Assembly: GCF_019468565.1 (NCBI RefSeq) | Contig: NZ_CP080521.1 | Location: forward strand, 9,672,001-9,736,000 | Origin: Pseudonocardia sp. DSM 110487 | Lineage (GTDB): Bacteria; Actinomycetota; Actinomycetes; Mycobacteriales; Pseudonocardiaceae | DNA: 64,000 nucleotides | Direction: 5' to 3' | Notes under the pieces: model-generated | Told to the model about the DNA's origin: nothing | The model's database searches: none | Seen by the model: the letters and a program-made list of their open reading frames with translations, nothing else | Position numbers and translations under genes: made by a program | Shown: positions 25,558 to 33,736 of the stretch, piece after piece | How positions within the stretch are numbered: the first letter of the stretch is position 1 | Layout of the letters: each line of letters begins with the position of its first letter

Positions 25558-26124
25558 TCATCGGTCCGGTGGCAGCGCGTTCCGCAACCGGATCCCGCTG
25601 AACCCGAGCGTGCTCGCCACGATCGCGTCCCAGAGCGGCCACAGCCGCGGGAGCACGCGCAGCTCGATGCCGGCCTCCTCGTGGAGCGCGAAGAGGTCCG
25701 CGACCAGCTCCGGTGGCCCGAGCGGCCGCACCGGAACCTCCGCGACGTGCGCGGTCGGCTCGGGCTCGCCACGCAGTCGCTCGGGCTCAGGTTCCCCGAA
25801 CGGGCGGAACAGCGCCGCCGGGAGCCGGTACGCGTAGAGCTGCACCGAACGCATCCGCTCCAGCCACGCGTACTCGACGGCATGCAGGCGCGGCGCCCCT
25901 GACGGGCCGATGATGCGCGCGACGTCCGCGGCCGCGGAACTCGCGGTGGGCCACGTGAGCACCCGCGGGCACTCGCGTGGGAACCAGTACGCGGGAGCAC
26001 GCTGAGCGTCGACGGCCCAGACGTACGCGCCCGGCACGCGTGCGGTGGCGGCGACGTGCGGGACGAACTCGGTGATCGTCGGGTCCTCCGAGAAGTGGAG
26101 GACCTCGCCGTCACCGGGACGCAC
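25558..26124 (-). CDS. DUF6886-like conserved protein
   Basis: A 188-residue protein of unknown function. It begins VRPGDGEVLHFSEDPTITEF, and contains VWAVDAQRAPAYWFPRECPR, LHAVEYAWLERMRSVQLYAY and ALHEEAGIELRVLPRLWPLW. This string of blocks is typical of a small conserved bacterial family that I recall as DUF6886. GTG 26124 is used because the conserved part starts there; it lies 1 nt after the stop of the zinc-ribbon gene, so the two form an operon. No ribosome site is clear. Confidence 0.7.
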   Translation of the reverse strand: MRPGDGEVLHFSEDPTITEFVPHVAATARVPGAYVWAVDAQRAPAYWFPRECPRVLTWPTASSAAADVARIIGPSGAPRLHAVEYAWLERMRSVQLYAYRLPAALFRPFGEPEPERLRGEPEPTAHVAEVPVRPLGPPELVADLFALHEEAGIELRVLPRLWPLWDAIVASTLGFSGIRLRNALPPDR

Positions 26125-26125
26125 G

Positions 26126-26314
26126 CTATTTTCTGCCGTACTCGGCCTGGACGTCGGCCTTCCAGGCGTCGTACTCGGTGCGGTCGTCCTGGAGCCCCAT
26201 CTCCGCAACGCAGTCGGCGCACCGGCCGACCACCCAGAGGAGCGAGCCCCGGGAACAGCGCACGCACGAGCGCGGCTCCGCCATCACGTTGTGATCAGCA
26301 GCAGTGACGGTCAC
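26126..26314 (-). CDS. Small zinc-ribbon protein
   Basis: A 62-residue protein with two CxxC knuckles, CVRC and CADC, 11 residues apart (EPRSCVRCSRG, VVGRCADCVAEM), as in zinc ribbons. The C-terminal half is charged and helical. GTG 26314 is chosen because AGGAT lies about 8 nt before it; an ATG at 26284 would give 52 residues but has no ribosome site. It sits 1 nt before the DUF6886-like gene. Function unknown. Confidence 0.6.
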   Translation of the reverse strand: MTVTAADHNVMAEPRSCVRCSRGSLLWVVGRCADCVAEMGLQDDRTEYDAWKADVQAEYGRK

Positions 26315-26449
26315 ACCGCCGATCCTGCCACGGGCCCGCCAATAGACGAGTGAACACACCTCCACTGCCTGGCACACGTGGCTCGCAGCGTGATCACCTG
26401 TTGGGCGCAATGGCGGCCGCATCTGGCCGTGGGCGCACCAAACGGATGA

Positions 26450-27898
26450 TCAGACCGACTGAGCGAAGTGGAAGAACCCATGCGGGTCATAGGCCCGCTT
26501 CACTTCGGCGAGCCTGGCGTAGTTCTCCGCGTAGTAGGCCTCCCGCCAGCCGGCGAGCGCGGGATCGATGAAGTTCTGGTACGCCTCCCCTCCGGAATAC
26601 CGATCGATCACCGCGAACCCGTCGTCCGCCCACGCCTGGGCAGCGTGGCGGTCGGCCTCATCGGGCAGGTCCCGGTCCAGCCCCACCCAGAACGCCAGGT
26701 AGAACTGCGCGTCCCGGTGGACGTACGCCGACGCGCGGCGCGGAATGCGATTCACCTGACCGCCGAGCGCGAAGAAGCTCAACAGGCGAACCTGGCCGGG
26801 CCGCGGATCACGCTCGAACGCGGCCAGCATCTCGCCGATGCCCGTATCCGGAATCGCCTCGTCCATGAGGACACTGCGATCGACCATGAAATGCTGGCGC
26901 GGAATGGCCGCATCCGGATTCTGGCCAGTCCACTGCCGCTGGGCAGCCGTCATGTCGGCCACCCCGTACGCTGCGATCATGGCGTCGAGGTAGGAGTTCT
27001 CCTCGACCGACCGCATGTCCGGCCGGTTACCGACGTCCGCCACCAACGCGTCGAGGTGGCGTTCGAGCGTCGCCTGGTCGCCGAGCCACCCGCCTGCGAC
27101 GTCGACCGTCGCGGGACCGTCGCCCGCCGCCGTGACGCTGAGCGCCGATCCGAGCTCGTCAGGGCCACCGATGATCCACCGCTGCCAGGCGCCGATCACC
27201 GCCTGCACGGCGTCCCACGGCCACCGGAGGTGGAAATTGACCATCGTGGGAACGCGCCGCGTACGCATCTCGTACTCGGTGATCACCCCGAAGTTCCCGC
27301 CCCCAGCGCCGCGCAGCGCCCAGAACAGCTCCGGCTCCTCCGACTCCGAGCACCGCACCACCCGTCCGCCGGCGAGCACGACCTGCGCCGCGAGCACGTG
27401 GTCGGACGCCATCCCGTAGCGCCGGGTGAGCCATCCGAACCCGCCCCCGCTCACGAAACCGCCCGCCGACACCGTCGGGCACATCCCGCCGGGCACCACG
27501 ACGCCATCCCGCCACAGCGCGGGCAGGGCGTCGACCTGCCGCGCTCCCGCCCCGACGACCGCCCTGATCCCGTCACCGGCGTTCCGGGTGCCGACCCGGG
27601 ACATCCGCGAGACGTCGACGACGAGCCCGTCGGTGGTCGAGTAGCCGCCGACGCTGTGCCCGCCGCTGCGCGGCACGGCCGGGATGCCGACGTCCTGGCA
27701 GAACGCCAGGCACGCCGCGACGTCCGCCGGCGTCTCGCAGAACGCGACCGCGCTCGGCCGCACCTCGTCGAACTGCGCCCAGTAGACGACCCGCGCCCGG
27801 TCGTACCGGGGATCGGACGGCGTCACGAGATCCCCGCGCATCGACCTGTCGAGCGGCTCCCAGACGGTGGGCCTCGCCTTCATCACCTCGATAGTCAT
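26450..27898 (-). CDS. BBE-like FAD-binding oxidoreductase
   Basis: A 482-residue oxidase of the berberine-bridge-enzyme type. The FAD-binding (PCMH) domain has PRSGGHSVGGYS with His81 and PGGMCPTVSAGG with Cys140, the two residues that give bicovalent flavin attachment. The substrate domain contains FGVITEYEMRTRRVP, and the C-terminus YDPHGFFHFAQSV carries the BBE motif. Such enzymes oxidise sugars, alkaloids or polyketides. ATG 27898 is chosen because the protein then starts just before the conserved region; the ribosome site is weak. It is divergent from the methyltransferase gene across 100 nt. Confidence 0.9.
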   Translation of the reverse strand: MTIEVMKARPTVWEPLDRSMRGDLVTPSDPRYDRARVVYWAQFDEVRPSAVAFCETPADVAACLAFCQDVGIPAVPRSGGHSVGGYSTTDGLVVDVSRMSRVGTRNAGDGIRAVVGAGARQVDALPALWRDGVVVPGGMCPTVSAGGFVSGGGFGWLTRRYGMASDHVLAAQVVLAGGRVVRCSESEEPELFWALRGAGGGNFGVITEYEMRTRRVPTMVNFHLRWPWDAVQAVIGAWQRWIIGGPDELGSALSVTAAGDGPATVDVAGGWLGDQATLERHLDALVADVGNRPDMRSVEENSYLDAMIAAYGVADMTAAQRQWTGQNPDAAIPRQHFMVDRSVLMDEAIPDTGIGEMLAAFERDPRPGQVRLLSFFALGGQVNRIPRRASAYVHRDAQFYLAFWVGLDRDLPDEADRHAAQAWADDGFAVIDRYSGGEAYQNFIDPALAGWREAYYAENYARLAEVKRAYDPHGFFHFAQSV

Positions 27899-27998
27899 GC
27901 CGCCATGCCAGCACCGGCACCGCCCGCGCGTCGTGAACGAATCGGTCACCACCTGGATGTCGGTCGCACGGACGTGGCCGGCAAGCGAACCTGTCCCG

Positions 27999-28796
27999 AT
28001 GACCCTCGTCTCGGAACGTTTCCCCCGCAGCTCCCGCTACGACCCGGACTGGATCGTCGCCGGCATCTCCGGAGGCGCGAACTCGCTGTGGCTCACCGAG
28101 TGGCTCACCGAGGCGATGCCGCTCCGCCCGGGCATGAGGGTTCTCGACCTGGGCTGCGGGCGCGGCCTCTCGTCGGTCTTCCTCCACGCGGAGTTCGGCG
28201 TACAGGTGTGGTCGACGGACCTCTGGTTCAGCCCGGACGAACGCGCGCAACGCATCCACGACGCCGGGATGGCCGACGCCGTCTTCCCGATCCACGCCGA
28301 CGCCCGCGCGCTCCCGTTCGCGGCGGGCTTCTTCGATGCGGTCGTCAGCATCGACTCGTTCGTCTACTACGGCACCGACGACCTGTACCTCGGCTACCTC
28401 GCCCGCTTCGTCAAGCCGGGAGCACCGATCGGCATCGCAGGCGCGGGGCTGGTGCAGGAGATCGACGGGCCGGTTCCCGATCACCTGGCCGCGTGGTGGG
28501 AGCCGAGCATGAGCTGCCTGCACTCGGCCGGCTGGTGGCGGCGGCACTGGGAGCGCAGCGGCGTCGCCGAGGTCGAGCTCGCCGACGCGATGCCCGACGG
28601 CTGGCGCTACTGGCGGGACTGGCAGCACACCGCGTCACCGGACAACAGCACGGAGATCGACGCCCTGACCGCGGACCAGGGGCGCTATCTCGGCTACGTC
28701 CGAGCGGTGGCACGCCGCCGCACCGACCGAACCCTCGACGACCCCATCGTGTCCATCCCGGTCTCGTACGCCGAGAAGCCCGTTCTTCGATCCTGA
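27999..28796 (+). CDS. Class I SAM-dependent methyltransferase
   Basis: A 265-residue methyltransferase. Motif I is RVLDLGCGRGLSSVFL (residues about 48-63), the acidic ribose-binding end of strand 2 is in VWSTDLWF, motif II/III reads HADARALPFAAGFFDAVVSI and the post-motif strand is FVKPGAPIGIAGAGL. The ATG at 27999 is the shortest start keeping the complete fold; an in-frame ATG at 27957 would add 14 residues. Acceptor substrate unknown. Being divergent from a BBE-like oxidase, it could modify the same small molecule. Confidence 0.85.
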   Translation: MTLVSERFPRSSRYDPDWIVAGISGGANSLWLTEWLTEAMPLRPGMRVLDLGCGRGLSSVFLHAEFGVQVWSTDLWFSPDERAQRIHDAGMADAVFPIHADARALPFAAGFFDAVVSIDSFVYYGTDDLYLGYLARFVKPGAPIGIAGAGLVQEIDGPVPDHLAAWWEPSMSCLHSAGWWRRHWERSGVAEVELADAMPDGWRYWRDWQHTASPDNSTEIDALTADQGRYLGYVRAVARRRTDRTLDDPIVSIPVSYAEKPVLRS

Positions 28797-28804
28797 GCCC
28801 GGCC

Positions 28805-28981
28805 TCAGTCGGTTCCGGCCTCATCGTCCGCCGTCCGGGCCGACTTACTGGGTGCCTCCGCAGGGGGAGCATCGCGCCCGAGCTTGCGGTTCACCGCGTC
28901 GGCGGCACGGACACCGAGCAGGCATCCGCCGGTGCCGGCCAGAACGGCAGCGACGAGCCCTGCGATCTCCAGCGGGGTCAC
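28805..28981 (-). CDS. Small membrane protein
   Basis: A 58-residue protein: one hydrophobic helix (LEIAGLVAAVLAGTGGCLLG) followed by a basic then acidic tail (NRKLGRDAPPAEAPSKSART). It starts at GTG 28981 with a poor ribosome site. It converges on the methyltransferase gene. No family recognised; kept because its codon pattern is coding-like and its layout is sensible for a small membrane protein. Confidence 0.4.
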   Translation of the reverse strand: MTPLEIAGLVAAVLAGTGGCLLGVRAADAVNRKLGRDAPPAEAPSKSARTADDEAGTD

Positions 28982-29261
28982 GAGGGCCGCTCGAACGTCG
29001 CGTCGTGCTGGTACAACCTCGAACCTCTCGTGGGGCGGGGAGCGCTGCTGCGCGAGATCACTCGAGGAGGTGATCGAATCACGAAGCCGGAGCGTTAGTC
29101 CCCTCCACTCACGCCGGCGGCAAGGTCCACAGGCCACGAGGCTTCCGGTAGTGCGTTCCGCGGAACGGCCGGTTCAGTCCGAGAGCACGATGTGCGCCCC
29201 GGCGAGGGCGATGAACCGGGTCTCGGAACGATCATCCGTCGTCGGCGACCGGGAACCGGCG

Positions 29262-29336
29262 TGGAGCCGGAGGTCGGGATCGAACCGACGACCTACCGCT
29301 TACAAGGCGGTTGCTCTACCACTGAGCTACACCGGC
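29262..29336 (-). tRNA. tRNA-Thr (anticodon UGU)
   Basis: Reading the minus strand from 29336: acceptor GCCGGTG, D arm GCTC/GAGC, anticodon stem ACCGC/GCGGT around loop CTTGTAA (anticodon TGT, Thr ACA codons), T arm GTCGG/CCGAC with loop TTCGATC, acceptor CTCCGGC, discriminator T and an encoded CCA (29262-29264). The sixth acceptor pair is a T-T mismatch. The threonine/serine exporter gene lies 97 nt away on the other strand. Confidence 0.95.
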
Positions 29337-29378
29337 CGGTACCGACGACATCCTAGTAGCGCGATCGTGAGCCGCACC

Positions 29379-29384
29379 TACCCT
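29379..29384 (+). promoter_or_regulatory. Predicted -10 (TACCCT) upstream of uORF-thrE
   Basis: TACCCT ends 7 nt before ATG 29392 of a 14-codon ORF, not before the exporter start at 29433; it places the transcript start at the small ORF. Confidence 0.5.
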
Positions 29385-29391
29385 GGGCGCC

Positions 29392-29436
29392 ATGCCGCAG
29401 TCGATCGCCGCCAGTGGGGGCGGGGTCCCCGGATGA
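29392..29436 (+). CDS. 14-codon upstream ORF coupled to the exporter
   Basis: ATG 29392 begins a leaderless-looking ORF of 14 codons (MPQSIAASGGGVPG) whose TGA overlaps the exporter ATG by ATGA. Ribosomes that load on the 5' end would translate it and re-initiate at the exporter, which has only a G-rich tract as ribosome site. It has no Thr codon and one Ser-Ile, Ala-Ser pair, so it is not a classic attenuator peptide. Confidence 0.45.
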   Translation: MPQSIAASGGGVPG

Positions 29437-30845
29437 CACCAGGCGAACGGTTCACCCGCCGGGTCCGCACCGCGCTCCGCCGCGAGGCGCACGGGTTCCT
29501 GCACGCAGGCCCGCCCACGGTGCAGCTGATGCGGCCGCTCGGCCCGAGAGTGCCGGACGACGCGCGGGTGCAGCAGGTCCTCGACCTGTGCATGCGCGTG
29601 GGCGAGGTGCTGCTGTCGAGCGGCGAGAGCGTGGACGAGACCTCGCAGACGATGACCCGGCTGGCCGCAACGGCGGGCCTGTCGGCGGTGGATGTCGACA
29701 TCACGTTCAGCTCGATCACGATGTGCTGCCACCGGGGCATGGCGGCGGCGCCGGTCACGTCCATGCGGCTGGTCAACTACCGGGCGCTCGACCTCACGCG
29801 GCTGGAGGAGGTCGCCAAGATCGTCGAGCGCGTGGAGCGGGCCGAACTCGACATCGAGGCGGCGTCCGCGGCGCTCTCCGACGCGGTCAGCGCGCCGCAC
29901 CCGTACCCGCGGTGGATCGCCACCGCCGGCTGGGCCGGACTCGCGGCATCCGTCGCGTTCCTCCTCGGCGCCGCACCGGTCACGGCGGTGGCGGCGTTCC
30001 TCGTCACCGGGCTCATCGACCGGCTCGGCCGGCTGCTGAACCGGTGGGGGCTGGCCGCGTTCTTCCGGCAGGTGGTCGGCGGGCTGGTCGCCACGGGAGC
30101 GACGCTCGCGTTGTTCGCCGTCGGTGTGTTCCCGCCGGGCACCGGACCGTCGCTGGTGGTCGCAGCGAACATCACGGTGTTGCTCTCCGGGCTGTCGGTC
30201 GTCAGCACCGTGCAGGACGCGATCTCGGGCTACTACGTGACGGCAGCCGGCCGCGTGGCGGAGATCGCCCTGCTCTCCGCGGGCCTGCTCACCGGCGTCG
30301 TCCTGGCATTGCGGATCGGGATCACGTTCGGCGTTCAGCTCGAGGTGGCCGGTGAGCTGCCCACCGGCGCCGGGCAGTTCAGCCTCTCCGTGCTCGCGGC
30401 CGCGCTGGCCGCCGCATCGTTCTCGCTGGCCGGTTACGCGCGGTGGCGGCCGCTGCTCGCGGCCGGGCTCGCGGGAGCAGCCGGTTGGGGCACGTACGGC
30501 GTGCTCACACAGGTCCTGGAGATCGGGGCGATCGCGTCCACCGGGGCCGCCGCGATCGTGGTGGGGATCGCCACCGGCCTGCTCCGCAGGGGTGGTGGCA
30601 TCTCGCCGCTCGTCGTCACGCTCGCCGGCATCACCCCCTTGCTGCCGGGTTTCACGGCCTATCGCGGCTTCTACCAGCTCTCGGTCGAGGGCCTTGCCGA
30701 CGGTCTGGTCACGGTGACGGTCGCGCTCGGCATCGGGCTCGCGCTGGCGGCCGGCGTCGCGTTCGGCGACTTCGTGGCGAGGCCGCGGCGCCCGGCCACT
30801 CCCGCCATCGTGGAATCACCACCACCGGAGCCGGACCGGCAGTAG
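29433..30845 (+). CDS. Threonine/serine exporter (ThrE family)
   Basis: A 470-residue inner-membrane protein. The N-terminal cytoplasmic domain (about 40-150) has RVQQVLDLCMRVGEVLLSSGES and the conserved TFSSITMCCHRG, as in the ThrE/DUF1212 domain; about ten hydrophobic segments follow, the last group beginning WRPLLAAGLAGAAGWGTYG (DUF3815-like half). Corynebacterium ThrE exports threonine and serine by the proton gradient; substrate here is inferred from the family. ATG 29433 is the first start of the frame that keeps the domain, and it overlaps the stop of a 14-codon ORF. It lies beside a divergent tRNA-Thr gene. Confidence 0.88.
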   Translation: MTPGERFTRRVRTALRREAHGFLHAGPPTVQLMRPLGPRVPDDARVQQVLDLCMRVGEVLLSSGESVDETSQTMTRLAATAGLSAVDVDITFSSITMCCHRGMAAAPVTSMRLVNYRALDLTRLEEVAKIVERVERAELDIEAASAALSDAVSAPHPYPRWIATAGWAGLAASVAFLLGAAPVTAVAAFLVTGLIDRLGRLLNRWGLAAFFRQVVGGLVATGATLALFAVGVFPPGTGPSLVVAANITVLLSGLSVVSTVQDAISGYYVTAAGRVAEIALLSAGLLTGVVLALRIGITFGVQLEVAGELPTGAGQFSLSVLAAALAAASFSLAGYARWRPLLAAGLAGAAGWGTYGVLTQVLEIGAIASTGAAAIVVGIATGLLRRGGGISPLVVTLAGITPLLPGFTAYRGFYQLSVEGLADGLVTVTVALGIGLALAAGVAFGDFVARPRRPATPAIVESPPPEPDRQ

Positions 30846-30874
30846 GCTCGTGCGCAGATCGCACGAGGAGGAAC

Positions 30875-32302
30875 ATGCCGTCCGGCACCGCGCAGTCCGC
30901 TGATTTCGTGGTTGTGGCCAATCGCCTACCGGTCGACCTGGAGAAGCTGCCCGACGGCACCCAGCGCTGGAAGCGCAGCCCGGGTGGTCTCGTCACCGCT
31001 CTCGAACCGATGCTGCGCAGCCGCGACGGCGCGTGGGTCGGCTGGCCGGGCCTCGCCGACGCCGACGTCGAGCCGCTCGTCGAGGACGGTCTGCACCTGC
31101 ACCCCGTGCGCCTGTCGGCGCAGGAGGTCGAGGAGTACTACGAGGGCTTCTCCAACGGCACCCTCTGGCCGCTCTACCACGACGTGGTGGCCCCGCCCGC
31201 GTTCCATCGCCACTGGTGGCAGGCCTACGTGCGGGTCAACCAGCGCTTCGCCGAGGTCGTGGCACAGGTTGCGGCACAAGGTGCCACCGTCTGGGTGCAG
31301 GACTACCAGCTGCAACTGCTCCCGGCAGCCCTGCGCGAGCTGCGCCCCGACCTGCGGATCGGGTTCTTCCTGCACATCCCCTTCCCGCCCACCGAGCTGT
31401 ACATGCAGCTGCCGTGGCGCAGGCGGATCGTGGAAGGCCTGCTCGGCGCCGACCTCGTCGGCTTCCACACCCCCGGCGGCGCCCGCAACTTCCGCTGGCT
31501 CGCCACGAGGCTCGCAGGCGCCAGCCCTGGCCACGGGCGTACCGAGGTCGTGGTCGGCGGGCGCACGGTCAAGCTGGGTGCGTTCCCGATCTCCATCGAC
31601 TCGGGCAACCTCGACCGGTTGTCGCGCAGCGCCGAGGTGCTGGAGCGCGCGAAGCAGATCCGCTCCGACCTCGGCGAACCGGAGCGCGTGGTGCTCGGCG
31701 TCGATCGGCTGGACTACACCAAGGGCATCGACGTCCGGCTGCGCGCCTTCGAGGAGCTGCTGGCCGAGGATCGCATCAGCGCCGACGACACCGTGATGAT
31801 CCAGCTCGCCACCCCGAGCCGCGAACGCGTCGAGCACTACCAGAAGATGCGCAACGACATCGAGCAGGCCGTCGGGCGCATCAACGGCGAGTACGCCCGC
31901 GTCGGGCACCCCGCCGTGCACTACCTGCACCAGTCGCTCCCGCGGGACGAGCTGGTCGCGTTCTTCGTGGCGGCCGACGTCATGCTCGTCACGCCGCTGC
32001 GCGACGGCATGAACCTCGTCGCCAAGGAGTACGTGGCGTGCCGCCACGACAACGGCGGCGTGCTCGTTCTGTCGGAGTTCGCAGGGGCCGCCCTCGAGCT
32101 CAAGGACGCACTGCTGGTCAACCCGCACGACACCGACGGCGTCAAGAACGCGCTCCACGCCGCCCTGACGATCGGCCGGGATGATGGCCGCAGGCGGATG
32201 CGGGCGCTGCGCCGGCAGGTGCTGAGCCACGACGTCGATCGGTGGGCCCGCACTTTCCTCGACGCGCTCGGGCTCCCGCCCACCGAGAAGGCCGAGCGAT
32301 GA
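30875..32302 (+). CDS. otsA: Trehalose-6-phosphate synthase
   Basis: A 475-residue GT20 glycosyltransferase joining UDP- (or ADP-)glucose and glucose-6-phosphate into trehalose-6-phosphate. Hallmarks: VVANRLPVDL at the start, QDYQLQLLPAALRELRPD, FFLHIPFPPTELYMQLPW, VDRLDYTKGIDVRLRAFEEL, PLRDGMNLVAKEYVACR and VLSEFAGAALELKDALLVNP. Length is normal. GAGGAGG lies 4 nt before ATG 30875. Its stop overlaps the start of otsB (ATGA). With ectABC in the same window it adds a second compatible-solute pathway. Confidence 0.97.
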   Translation: MPSGTAQSADFVVVANRLPVDLEKLPDGTQRWKRSPGGLVTALEPMLRSRDGAWVGWPGLADADVEPLVEDGLHLHPVRLSAQEVEEYYEGFSNGTLWPLYHDVVAPPAFHRHWWQAYVRVNQRFAEVVAQVAAQGATVWVQDYQLQLLPAALRELRPDLRIGFFLHIPFPPTELYMQLPWRRRIVEGLLGADLVGFHTPGGARNFRWLATRLAGASPGHGRTEVVVGGRTVKLGAFPISIDSGNLDRLSRSAEVLERAKQIRSDLGEPERVVLGVDRLDYTKGIDVRLRAFEELLAEDRISADDTVMIQLATPSRERVEHYQKMRNDIEQAVGRINGEYARVGHPAVHYLHQSLPRDELVAFFVAADVMLVTPLRDGMNLVAKEYVACRHDNGGVLVLSEFAGAALELKDALLVNPHDTDGVKNALHAALTIGRDDGRRRMRALRRQVLSHDVDRWARTFLDALGLPPTEKAER

Positions 32303-33054
32303 CCGACCTCCGCGCGGCCGTGCAGGCACTCGCCCACGCACCCCGCCTGCTCGTGGCCCTCGACTTCGACGGCGTGCTCGCCCCGATCGTCTCCGTTCCG
32401 TCGGACGCCCGGCCGCTCCCGGAAAGCGCGGCCGCCCTCGAGGAGCTCGTGGGCCTGCCCGGCACCGCGGTCGCGCTGCTTTCCGGCCGCGGCCGGGCCG
32501 ACCTGGCCGCCGTCTCCGGGTTCGGCAGCCCGATCCGGCTGATCGGTAGCCACGGCAGCGAGTTCGACGACGACGGCGCATCCCTGCTCGACGACGAGCA
32601 GCGTGCGCGTCTCGACCGCCTGGCGGCCGAGCTGCGAGAACTCGTCGGCGGGGAGCAGGGGGTCACGCTGGAGACGAAGCCCGCGGGCGTGGCCGTGCAC
32701 GTCCGCAACGCGCCTCCCGAGGTGGGCACCCGCGTGCTCGACGCCGTACGCGCCGGGCCGGCCGCATGGGACGGGATCGAGGCCACCCCGGGCAAGGCGG
32801 TGCTCGACCTGTCGGTCGCCCGGATGGACAAGGGCGCTGCGCTCGACCTGCTCCGCGAGCGCGAGGCGGCCGACGCCGTGCTGTTCGCGGGCGACGACGT
32901 CACCGACGAGACGGCGTTCGCCCGGCTGCGGCCCGGTGACGTGGGCGTGAAGGTCGGCCCGGGCGACACGGCCGCACAGCACCGGGTGGACGCCCCACCC
33001 GACATCACCACGCTGCTACAGCAGCTGGTCGAGACCCGCAGGCGCCGGGCATGA
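32299..33054 (+). CDS. otsB: Trehalose-6-phosphate phosphatase
   Basis: A 251-residue HAD-superfamily phosphatase. Motif I is LVALDFDGVLAPIV with the nucleophilic Asp, motif II ALLSGRGRADLAAV, the substrate-linked IGSHGSEF, motif III region ARMDKGAALDLL and motif IV LFAGDDVTDETAF. It removes the phosphate from trehalose-6-phosphate. ATG 32299 overlaps the otsA stop, so the two enzymes are made together. Confidence 0.96.
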   Translation: MTDLRAAVQALAHAPRLLVALDFDGVLAPIVSVPSDARPLPESAAALEELVGLPGTAVALLSGRGRADLAAVSGFGSPIRLIGSHGSEFDDDGASLLDDEQRARLDRLAAELRELVGGEQGVTLETKPAGVAVHVRNAPPEVGTRVLDAVRAGPAAWDGIEATPGKAVLDLSVARMDKGAALDLLREREAADAVLFAGDDVTDETAFARLRPGDVGVKVGPGDTAAQHRVDAPPDITTLLQQLVETRRRRA

Positions 33055-33126
33055 TCACGGCCTCGGTGCGCCGACGGCCACATACGGCCGGGGACGCACC
33101 CGTCCGCTGATCATCCAGCAGCGTAT

Positions 33127-33141
33127 CTTGTCAATGACAAG
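33127..33141. promoter_or_regulatory. Perfect palindrome, operator of the TetR gene
   Basis: CTTGTCAATGACAAG has two perfect 7-bp arms around a single base. It covers the predicted -35 TTGTCA of the tetR promoter, so a bound repressor dimer would block RNA polymerase. Confidence 0.7.
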
Positions 33142-33155
33142 ACCTGGGGTAGGGT
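33128..33155 (+). promoter_or_regulatory. Predicted promoter of the TetR gene
   Basis: TTGTCA (33128-33133) and TAGGGT (33150-33155) are 16 nt apart. The -10 ends 6 nt before ATG 33162, so the message is probably leaderless. Confidence 0.65.
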
Positions 33156-33161
33156 GGTCGG

Positions 33162-33722
33162 ATGCCCTACCACCACGGTGACCTTCGCCGCGCCTTGCTC
33201 GACACCGCGCTCGAGGCCATCGGGGAACAGGGACCAGCCGCGGTGAGCCTGCGCGACGTCGCCCGGCGCGCGGGCGTCTCGCACGCCGCGCCGACGCACC
33301 ACTTCCGCGACAAGACCGCCCTGCTCACGACGCTCGCGGCGGAGGGATGGTCGCTGCTCGCCGACTCCTTGCGCGAGGCGGCCGTGGCCGGGGGTGACTT
33401 CGCCGAGCTCGGGGTGGCGTACGTCGTGTTCGCCACCTCCCACCCCGCCCACTTCGCGGTGATGCGGGCACCCGGCCTGGCCCGGGCCGACGACCCCGAG
33501 CTGGAGGCCGCGATGGGGCGGGCGCGCGTCCAGCTGGAATCGGGCGTGCAGCGGTTCGAGGCGAGCAGCACGCGCGACACCACCATCACGGCACTGACCG
33601 CGTGGTCACTGGTGCACGGCCTTGCCGCCCTGCTCCTGGAAGGCGCGGTACCGCTGAAGCCGGACACCGACGTGGCAGAGCTCGCGAGGGCCGTGACAGC
33701 GCGCCTGCGCCCCCCGGCCTGA
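33162..33722 (+). CDS. TetR family transcriptional regulator
   Basis: A 186-residue repressor. The N-terminal DNA-binding domain reads LLDTALEAIGEQGPAAVSLR, then VARRAGVSHAAPTHHFRDKT, with the helix-turn-helix at about 27-46. The C-terminal ligand domain (residues about 70-186) contains VVFATSHPAHFAVMRAP and LTAWSLVHGLAALLLEG, as in the TetR_C_33/WHG-type group. A perfect palindrome overlaps its own -35, so it is expected to be self-repressed. No divergent partner gene is next to it (otsB upstream is on the same strand), so other targets must lie elsewhere. Confidence 0.92.
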   Translation: MPYHHGDLRRALLDTALEAIGEQGPAAVSLRDVARRAGVSHAAPTHHFRDKTALLTTLAAEGWSLLADSLREAAVAGGDFAELGVAYVVFATSHPAHFAVMRAPGLARADDPELEAAMGRARVQLESGVQRFEASSTRDTTITALTAWSLVHGLAALLLEGAVPLKPDTDVAELARAVTARLRPPA

Positions 33723-33736
33723 TCCGCCGAACGGTC

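Noticed and set aside
26468..29098. 876-codon plus-strand frame across the oxidase and methyltransferase genes
   Set aside because: It runs antisense to a well-supported BBE-like oxidase and out of frame with the methyltransferase; its translation is low-complexity.
29392..29436. Classic threonine attenuator in front of the exporter
   Set aside because: The 14-codon peptide has no Thr codons and no terminator/antiterminator pair is seen; coupling, not attenuation, is the simpler reading.
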